64,000 nt of DNA, from NCBI RefSeq assembly GCF_002234675.1, contig NC_019872.2, positions 12,459,950 to 12,523,949 on the forward strand. The letters run 5' to 3'. The translations under genes were made by a program, and so were the position numbers. This DNA comes from Oryzias latipes. Lineage: Eukaryota; Chordata; Actinopteri; Beloniformes; Adrianichthyidae. The notes beneath the pieces were generated by a model. That model was not told the origin of the DNA and did not search any database. It saw nothing but the letters and a program-made list of their open reading frames with translations. Positions within the stretch are counted from its first letter, which is position 1, and the number at the start of each line of letters is the position of its first letter. This document shows, one piece after another, positions 62,444-64,000 of the stretch.

Positions 62444-63449
62444 ACCTAGAGGGTTGAGGTTGCTGCTTCCTGTTGATCCATATTTTAGTAATAATCTTTG
62501 TCTTTTTAAGCTCAGGATAATAGCATAAAATACAAGACTAGTGTATGAAATCAATTAAAGTTTTCTTCAAAGAATGACCAGCAAACATTATTTATCTTCA
62601 GCTCCTTCATATCAGCAGGAGCCAATCAGTTAAGATGGTTGGACATTGGACGAGACACCTTCCGGATGCTTTCATGGAGGTTGTTGGGTTGAGCACTTGC
62701 CTTTGCTGCCTCAGCAATAACCATTTGTCCTAATGGGGATGGTAAATGAGCAGAAAAAAATAGTTTTTGTCAGAAAAAGGTTTGGGGATATCTCCTCTGT
62801 TTATCAGTATGTAGGTCCTGGAAAATCTGTAAAAATGACATACCGGTAATTTAATGTTTTTCCTTTTTTTATGTAGAGCTATATAGATTCCCTTAAAAAC
62901 AGGAAGTTAAATGAAGTTTTAAAAAAAACAAGCAAACCTAATTTAGTAGATTAAAATGTTTGTCTCTGTAGAATGGGAAAGAATTGTTACTGTCTGTGGA
63001 AATCTATAAAATATTGAACGTTTCATTGAACATTTGAAGATACAAAGGGACAAGGCTGACAAAGGCATTTAAGGCCTTGGATCCCAGGGACTTCAGTTCA
63101 GTCAGCATTAAAAAAACACAAACCTTATCTAATACTGCTATGTATTCAACATTGTCTACTTTAGACTTGCGGAAATTCACGTTTTTAGAACTTGCTGACC
63201 TCTAAAGACTTCAATGATCTTAGTAGGGCTGTCAAGGATTAGTCGACATAAACTAATCAACTGTAAAATTCATCAAATGCTAATTTGGTATTGTCGACGC
63301 ATGTATCATTATTATTTTTTTGTCATTTTAAATGATTACCATAACCACCATCCAGTCATTGGGATCGCAAAGCACAACAGGAGCTTTTGGAGGTGGTATA
63401 GCCCTTTCTCAACCATAGAAGAAGAAGACAGATATAAAGTTACGTTTAA

Positions 63450-64000
63450 TGCTGCATTCACACTGGCTGCGTGTGGTGCGTTCAAGAACGCCCTACGCGT
63501 TTTATGAACACACATACAGCTGGTTGTATACACGCCGGACTGGCGGCACAGACGCAGGTAGCAACAGGGAGAAGATTTTTCTTCTTTTGTGCATTAACCG
63601 TTTATTAGCACTCATCTGCCCACCTACAATATAAAGAGGCTAGGGGCGCAAAATCAAATCCCGCAAATTTTGCTCCAGACGTTTTTTTTTCACAGCTCTG
63701 TTCCTATAAAAGTCAGTCTTGGAGTCATATTAATCCGACCGGACACAAACCGCTATTATTAATGTCTCCTTGGTGATCATGTTTACAAAAGTTGTTACTT
63801 ACATTATTATTTACTTATACTTATTATTTACTTATAATAATTTAAAGTGGATGCCACCCACACGTCAGTACTAAATCTAAGTCCCCGATTGGTCACAGTA
63901 GTGTGTTGCTGCGATTCAGCAAGAAAGAGTTCAACCGGTTCTAAAAGGATTGAGACCTGTGTCAATGGTTGAGGTAGGATGGATTTAAAAACATACAGTT
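63450..64000. mobile_element. Partial interspersed repeat (family of 36154-36722), cut by window edge
   Basis: It starts GCTGCATTCACACTGG, similar to the inverted ends of the element in intron 4 of the giant gene. The interior GCAAATTTTGCTCCAGACG, CTCTGTTCCTATAAAAGTC and CCGGACACAAACCG is colinear with that copy. The right end lies outside the window. Confidence 0.5.

Larger units (their letters stand above)
46765..64000 (+). other. cblb: Large cblb intron (to the window edge) with mobile-element remains
   Basis: No CBL-B exon follows 46764 in the window, so this intron is more than 17.2 kb. Recognisable contents are annotated separately: nested repeats at 48001-48523, a MITE at 51521-52150, a SINE at 55183-55560, a MITE at 57695-58010, a hAT element at 61302-62443 and a partial repeat from 63450. 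The intervening DNA (46765-48000, 48524-51520, 52151-55182, 55561-57694, 58501-61293, 62452-63449) is AT-rich with no supported gene. Faint repeat-like stretches occur at 49750-50200 and 52850-53130, which I could not classify. Confidence 0.75.

Noticed and set aside
46765..64000. Further cblb exons or another gene in the large intron
   Set aside because: No frame resembles the next CBL-B segment, and the remaining frames are short with no splice-supported structure.

Overview
This is vertebrate nuclear DNA and almost certainly a teleost fish. It is AT-rich with intron-exon structure and GT/AG splice signals. It carries the start of a CBL-family ubiquitin ligase gene (cblb), a teleost-type tRNA-derived SINE, a hAT element with a perfect 8-bp target duplication, and several MITE families. 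No bacterial operon, CRISPR array or plasmid feature is present. The species cannot be fixed from the sequence.

Window 1-40730 is taken up by one very large minus-strand gene that runs off the left edge. Five exons with matching splice phases can be read: a 5' exon (about 40730-40489), a start exon (ATG at 40289), exon 3 (40123-39926), exon 4 (37799-36844) and a giant exon 5 that starts at 34894 and does not end inside the window. The protein has about 1,560 unique residues, highly charged and coiled-coil-like, followed by an array of near-identical 306-residue (918-bp) repeats. About 33 repeat equivalents are visible, roughly 11,700 codons in all, with the C-terminus outside the window. One stretch of 6,607 codons is free of stops. 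A run of exactly 1000 N (13303-14302) interrupts the array, and single-base indels crowd around it, which looks like poor consensus quality rather than a dead gene. I do not recognise the gene as a named family member. It reads as an uncharacterised giant cytoplasmic coiled-coil protein, and it is the most interesting object here.

Window 40740-43700 is intergenic and holds a GC-rich, low-complexity block flanked by G and C homopolymers. Window 43700-64000 is the 5' part of cblb on the plus strand: a CpG-rich promoter and untranslated first exon (donor at 44367), the first coding exon (45172-45342), the second coding exon (46514-46764), and then an intron that fills the remaining 17 kb. The two coding exons encode residues 1-139, the N-terminus and most of the four-helix bundle of the tyrosine-kinase-binding domain. 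The two genes are divergent, their presumed promoters about 3 kb apart.

The cblb intron holds mobile-element remains: a MITE family present twice (one copy interrupted by another repeat), a 630-bp element with long terminal inverted repeats, a SINE, a 1.14-kb hAT element that itself contains a probable solo LTR, and a partial copy of a repeat that also lies in intron 4 of the giant gene.
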